DNA from: Myxococcaceae bacterium
GTDB lineage: Bacteria > Myxococcota > Myxococcia > Myxococcales > Myxococcaceae
Length of the DNA stretch: 46,856 bases
Direction of reading: 5' to 3'
NCBI GenBank assembly: GCA_004173515.1
Contig: SECN01000015.1
Coordinates: 1-46,856 of the forward strand
Of this stretch, positions 43,340 through 46,856 are shown in pieces. A program made the position numbers and the translations under genes. Within the stretch, counting starts at the first letter, position 1, and each line of letters begins with the position of its first letter. The notes beneath the pieces are model-generated. The model ran no database searches and had not been told where the DNA came from. It saw nothing but the letters and a program-made list of their open reading frames with translations.

Positions 43340-46300
43340 GGCGACTCCTGGGCGACCCACGCGCCCCAGTTCACGACGTCTTCCGGCAACCGCGTGCCGC
43401 TCACCACCACCGCGCGCGGATCCGTCAGCGACAACAGGTCCGCGGGCAGGCGCGACAGCCGCAGCCTGCGCCCGAACGCATCCGTCACCTTCTCCCCGCG
43501 CTGCTCACACGCGGCGAGCGACTCCTTCCACAGCCGGGCAAGGCCCTGCGGATCCAACGTCTCGCCCTGGGGCGCTGTCTCCTCCCACTTGCGCGTGCGG
43601 GCATGCAGCTCCGTCAGCACCGCGTAGAAGGGCTCCGTCAGCTCCGCGTCCGGAGAGAAGGGGCTGGTCGCGTTCGCCGTCACGCGCTGCTCCAGCTCCT
43701 CCGGCTTCGGCACCTCCGTCACGCGCAGGAGCGCCGCCGCCGCGGCGTTCGCGCCCCGGATGCGCCCCATGGCCAGCGCCTGTCCGTCCAGCACCCCGAA
43801 GGCCGGAGAGGACACCGTGGGCGCGGGCCGCAGTCCCTCCAGCGCATCCGGTCCCGGCAGCGGCGCGAGCTGCGAGAGCGTCTCATCCACGCCGAAGAGC
43901 CCCACCGCCGCGGGCCCTTCCTTGCCGTCCACGACCGTGTGCACCTGGAGGTGCGCGAGCTCCCCGGGCGCGTACGCGGGCTTGTCCGGCGACACCTCCA
44001 CCGCCAGCTGCGCGCGCGGCGCCACGTACACGCGCGCCTGCGCGGCCACGCCGTCCACGTGGGCCCAGCCCTCGAAGTCCGCGGGCAGCGTGAAGCGCGC
44101 CGAGCGCGAGGGCGCGTCCACCTTCTCCTTCAGCCGTGTGTTCCCCGCCACCAGCTCCAGCGTCCGGGGCAGCTCGCCCACGAAGCCCGGGCCGCGCAAG
44201 AGCTCCACCTTCACGGCCTCGCCCGCCTTCGCCAGCACCGGCGTCGCGCGCAGGCGCAGCGACGGCAGCCTCGCGGGACGCAGCACCAGCTTCGTGTCGC
44301 CCACGTCCTGGCCGTCCCACTTCGCCTTCACCTTCAGCTCGTAGCCCAGGAACGTGGTGGCCCGGGGCTGGAGGGTGCGCCCTTCACTCCACCCGGGCTG
44401 CGCGGTGAAGCGCACCACCCCCATGGAGCCTCCGACCGGCGAGCCGTCCGCCACCGGCTCCTCCGACTCCGCGGCCAGACGCAGCCGGGAGACGCGCTCC
44501 TTCAGGCACGGCAGCACCGACGCGGCGAGCCCGGAGCCGCCCGAGGCCAGCGGCAGCCAGGACAGCGCCACGTCCCGCTTTCCGCGCACCTGCCGCCACG
44601 TCATCACGGCGGGCAGCAGGGACGAGGACGACAGGTCCGAGGGCAGGCACGCGCGCGCATCCAGCGAGGGAACCGCCAGGGCCGCCTCCATCGCGCCCGT
44701 GTCCCCGGAGGCTTCCTGGACGGTGAACTGCAACGTGGGCAGGCCCGGATCCGACACGTGGAACTGGAGCACCAGCATCCGCTCCGCGCCGGACGTCAGG
44801 CCGCGCGTCCGCAGCACCGACGCGATGCACGTGCCCGTGCCCTCCTCCGCGCCCGCCACGTCCAGCACCTGTCCCGACGGGCCCACCCGCGCCGACAGCA
44901 ACACCCGGCCGCCCGCCCCGGTGTTGGGGGTGACGAAGCGGGCGCAGGGGTGGAGGGCGGGCAGCAGGCGATCCAGCGCGAGCTGATCCGCGAGCGCGAG
45001 CTGCTGGCCTCCCCGGTCGTTCAGCAGGTCGCTCGACGCCGCCAGCGACACTGGCGGCGGGCGCGGCTTGGGCCGGACCGGCAGGGGCGGCACCACCACG
45101 TTCACCGCGGGGCCCGGGTCCAACTGGAAGGCGGCCACGCCGTCCTCGTCCGCCACCGCGCTCACGCCCGGGTCCTTGGGGTCCCACGCGCGCGTCACCG
45201 TCACCTCCGCGCCCGGCAGCACCCGGCCAGCCGCGGTGGTGGCGCGCAGGTAGACGCGGTTGTTGAAGCCCGCGACCAGCCCGTCCTCCAGCTCCGTCAC
45301 CGCCGACACGGCCAGCGCGTCCTCGGACAAGAGGAGCGACACCGCGCCGCGCACCGGCTCGCCCGTGGCATCTCTCGCCTCCACGCGAGCGCTCAGCGTG
45401 GACTGTCCACGCAGGTCCGCGGGCACGCGCGGCAGCGTCAACCGGAAGCGGCCCGCGGCGTCCGTGCGCGCCTTCTTCGGCAGCTCGCCCTTGAGCCACT
45501 CCGTCGGCGGCGGCCACGCGCCCGCATGGCTCCACTCCAGCGCCACGTCCGTGTCCGCCACCGGCGCCCCGGACGCGTACGCCACCTCGCCCGTCACCTC
45601 CGGCGTCTCGTTGGCCCGCCAGAAGGGCTTCGGGCTCCGGGCCTCCAGCCGCATGCGCGGCAGCGTGAAGGGCTCCACCGTGAAGTGGGCTTCGCCGGAC
45701 GCGCCACCGCTGGTCCACGCCACCGTCCAGTCGCCCGTGGGCGCGCCCCGGTCCAGCGGAAGGTCCCCGGCCACCACGCCCCAGGCACCCGCGGGCGCGC
45801 GCTCCTCCAGCACCACCTCGCCGGTGGGGTCCTTCACGAGCCACGTCCCCGGCCGTCCGTCGAGCGGCGACAGGTCCCGGGCCTTCAGCGCCACCGCGCG
45901 GAAGCGCACCCGGTGCCCGGGCTCATAGAGGGGACGGTCGGTCAGCACCCGCACCCGCGCCGGAGCGTACAGCGGCAGGGGCGCGTCCACCGTGTCGGTG
46001 CCCAGCGGCGTGGAGATGCGCGCGCGCAGCCGGTAGTCGCCATCCGGCACCTGGGGCAGCGTCACCGCCGCGTTGAGCGGACCGTCGCCGTCGCGCTTCC
46101 AGCTCGACTTCGCGTCCACCGGCAGGGGCGTCTGCTTGTCGGCCGCGTCCACCAGGAACAGCTCGGCGCTGCCCCGGCCCACGCGCCCACGCAGCGCCTG
46201 GCCGTCTTCATCCACCGCGTGCGCCTCCGCCCAGACGGACACCCGGCTGGAGGCGCCTCGCGCCAGTCCCTGGGCGGACAGCCCCGCCGTCTGGCGGAAT

Positions 46301-46449
46301 TTGCCATCCGGGCAGCGGGCGATCTCCACGCCCTGGAAGGCCCAGGCGGACAGGCACCGTCCGGACGCCATGTAGAGCAGCCCTCCCCCCACGACCAACA
46401 GCCCCAGCCCCCCCGTCACCCACCGCCTGCGATGGTTGCGCACTGTCAT
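43336..46449 (-). CDS. MG2-domain (alpha-2-macroglobulin N-terminal-like) membrane protein
   Basis: 1037 residues from ATG 46449 with GGGGAGA upstream; the frame is open to 46509. A single N-terminal anchor (WVTGGLGLLVVGGGLLYM) precedes macroglobulin-type beta domains. The MG2 signature ARVRVLTDRPLYEPGHRVRFR lies near residues 165-185, followed by GTWLVKDPTGEVVLEE and further MG-like units. Around residue 520-590 a segment (RVLLSARVGPSGQVLDV ... CIASVLRTRG ... LVLQFHV) resembles the TonB-C/AgmX-like fold and may be an inserted module. The C-terminal part contains AAVGLFGVDETL, the MG block before the bait region. The bait/thioester half is encoded by the next, broken gene. Bacterial A2M-like proteins are periplasmic protease traps. 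Confidence 0.86.
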   Translation of the reverse strand: MTVRNHRRRWVTGGLGLLVVGGGLLYMASGRCLSAWAFQGVEIARCPDGKFRQTAGLSAQGLARGASSRVSVWAEAHAVDEDGQALRGRVGRGSAELFLVDAADKQTPLPVDAKSSWKRDGDGPLNAAVTLPQVPDGDYRLRARISTPLGTDTVDAPLPLYAPARVRVLTDRPLYEPGHRVRFRAVALKARDLSPLDGRPGTWLVKDPTGEVVLEERAPAGAWGVVAGDLPLDRGAPTGDWTVAWTSGGASGEAHFTVEPFTLPRMRLEARSPKPFWRANETPEVTGEVAYASGAPVADTDVALEWSHAGAWPPPTEWLKGELPKKARTDAAGRFRLTLPRVPADLRGQSTLSARVEARDATGEPVRGAVSLLLSEDALAVSAVTELEDGLVAGFNNRVYLRATTAAGRVLPGAEVTVTRAWDPKDPGVSAVADEDGVAAFQLDPGPAVNVVVPPLPVRPKPRPPPVSLAASSDLLNDRGGQQLALADQLALDRLLPALHPCARFVTPNTGAGGRVLLSARVGPSGQVLDVAGAEEGTGTCIASVLRTRGLTSGAERMLVLQFHVSDPGLPTLQFTVQEASGDTGAMEAALAVPSLDARACLPSDLSSSSLLPAVMTWRQVRGKRDVALSWLPLASGGSGLAASVLPCLKERVSRLRLAAESEEPVADGSPVGGSMGVVRFTAQPGWSEGRTLQPRATTFLGYELKVKAKWDGQDVGDTKLVLRPARLPSLRLRATPVLAKAGEAVKVELLRGPGFVGELPRTLELVAGNTRLKEKVDAPSRSARFTLPADFEGWAHVDGVAAQARVYVAPRAQLAVEVSPDKPAYAPGELAHLQVHTVVDGKEGPAAVGLFGVDETLSQLAPLPGPDALEGLRPAPTVSSPAFGVLDGQALAMGRIRGANAAAAALLRVTEVPKPEELEQRVTANATSPFSPDAELTEPFYAVLTELHARTRKWEETAPQGETLDPQGLARLWKESLAACEQRGEKVTDAFGRRLRLSRLPADLLSLTDPRAVVVSGTRLPEDVVNWGAWVAQESP

Positions 46450-46551
46450 GCATTCTCCCCGTTGAGCCACTGTACGCCGGAAAGCCCGGGGAAGGTCCCG
46501 ACCCGCCACCTTCTGCCGCGCACGGGGGTGGGTGGGCTAGGGTGGCGCGCC

Positions 46552-46856
46552 ATGGTCGCGCCGAAGAACCGTCCCCCGCAGGATGCCCTGCCTCCCCGCC
46601 TGGAAACGCTGCTCGAGTCCCTGATGGATCGGGACTTCGCCGCACGGCTGCGCAAGGTCTACCAGGCGGCGGCCATCGCCATCGACCGGTTGGGCCACCT
46701 GAACGTCGTGAAGTACGAGCCCACCACCGCCGAGGCCGACGACGGCGCGGACCTGTCCCTCTGGGAGACGATGGCCCCCGCCATCGGCGACACGCTGGTG
46801 GACGTCAACCGCCTGGTCGTCGCCATCCGCGACGCCTTCCCCCCGCCGGCCCGCCC
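46552..46856 (+). CDS. Hypothetical protein, 5' part (runs off window)
   Basis: An uninterrupted frame of 101 codons from ATG 46552 to the right edge, with AGGGTGG as ribosome binding site. Codon usage is coding-like. The visible part is helical and acidic (LETLLESLMDRDFAARLRKVYQAAAIAIDRL, LWETMAPAIGDTLVDVNRLVVAIRDAF). No family recognised. It is divergent from the MG2-domain gene with about 100 bases between starts. Confidence 0.75.
   Translation, partial: MVAPKNRPPQDALPPRLETLLESLMDRDFAARLRKVYQAAAIAIDRLGHLNVVKYEPTTAEADDGADLSLWETMAPAIGDTLVDVNRLVVAIRDAFPPPAR

Noticed and set aside
1..46856. tRNA, rRNA, CRISPR, insertion sequence or prophage content
   Set aside because: No transposase, integrase, phage structural gene, spaced direct repeats or tRNA-like cloverleaf was noticed on reading; a tool-based scan would be needed to be certain for small RNAs.

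Overview
The window looks like a chromosomal segment from a fruiting myxobacterium of the Myxococcaceae (Corallococcus or Myxococcus type). This is inferred from the very high GC, the strong G/C third-position bias that creates long antisense shadow ORFs, the many secreted or lipid-anchored proteins of no known function, a giant hybrid histidine kinase, an EAD1-protease, and a near-consensus sigma-54 promoter. No rRNA, tRNA, CRISPR array, insertion sequence or phage module was seen. Most genes are accessory or lineage-specific.

Layout. 1-2.5 kb: the start of a truncated secreted protein, small hypotheticals, a DUF2188 protein, a Cys-containing exported peptide, and a decayed esterase. 2.6-6.5 kb: a multi-domain hybrid histidine kinase overlapping a CheY-like regulator. 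6.6-9.8 kb: a molybdopterin oxidoreductase running tail-to-tail into a flippase-like membrane protein. 10.1-11.9 kb: an enoyl-thioester reductase and an SDR. 11.9-14.5 kb: a large zinc-ribbon/helical protein. 14.8-16.0 kb: two tandem lipoproteins ending in the same six-cysteine module. 16.1-26.1 kb: two paralogous HYR-domain lipoproteins, one decayed by an internal deletion of about 1 kb, both with the same TTGACA-18-TATACG promoter. Between them lie a Cys-rich peptide, an integral-membrane serine hydrolase, a secreted protein and an unusual SDR. 26.3-28.3 kb: a double-LysM papain-like hydrolase and a sigma-54-driven outer-membrane-type protein.

28.4-34.9 kb, minus strand, is the clearest functional system: a type VI secretion effector cassette. 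It holds a DUF2169 loading adaptor, a ketosynthase-fold protein that has lost its catalytic residues, a DUF4150 PAAR-like protein with a deaminase-like C-terminal toxin region, a SUKH immunity protein and a HEAT-repeat protein. An unrecognised 155-residue gene and an NTF2-like exported protein lie upstream. The apparatus and VgrG are not in the window, so the effector must be delivered by machinery encoded elsewhere.

35-37.4 kb: an esterase, a ZIP metal transporter and an SDR. 37.4-40.9 kb: a two-gene unit of an EAD1-trypsin protease and a large three-span membrane protein, a candidate undescribed conflict or signalling pair. 41.1-46.4 kb: a two-gene alpha-2-macroglobulin-like system whose second gene is split by a deletion/frameshift. 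The window ends inside a new forward gene.

A recurring theme is gene decay by internal deletion with loss of frame. Three independent cases (1.3-1.7, 16.1-18.4 and 41.1-43.3 kb) are either genuine pseudogenes or assembly errors and should be checked against reads. All family assignments come from reading motifs by eye; no database search was run.
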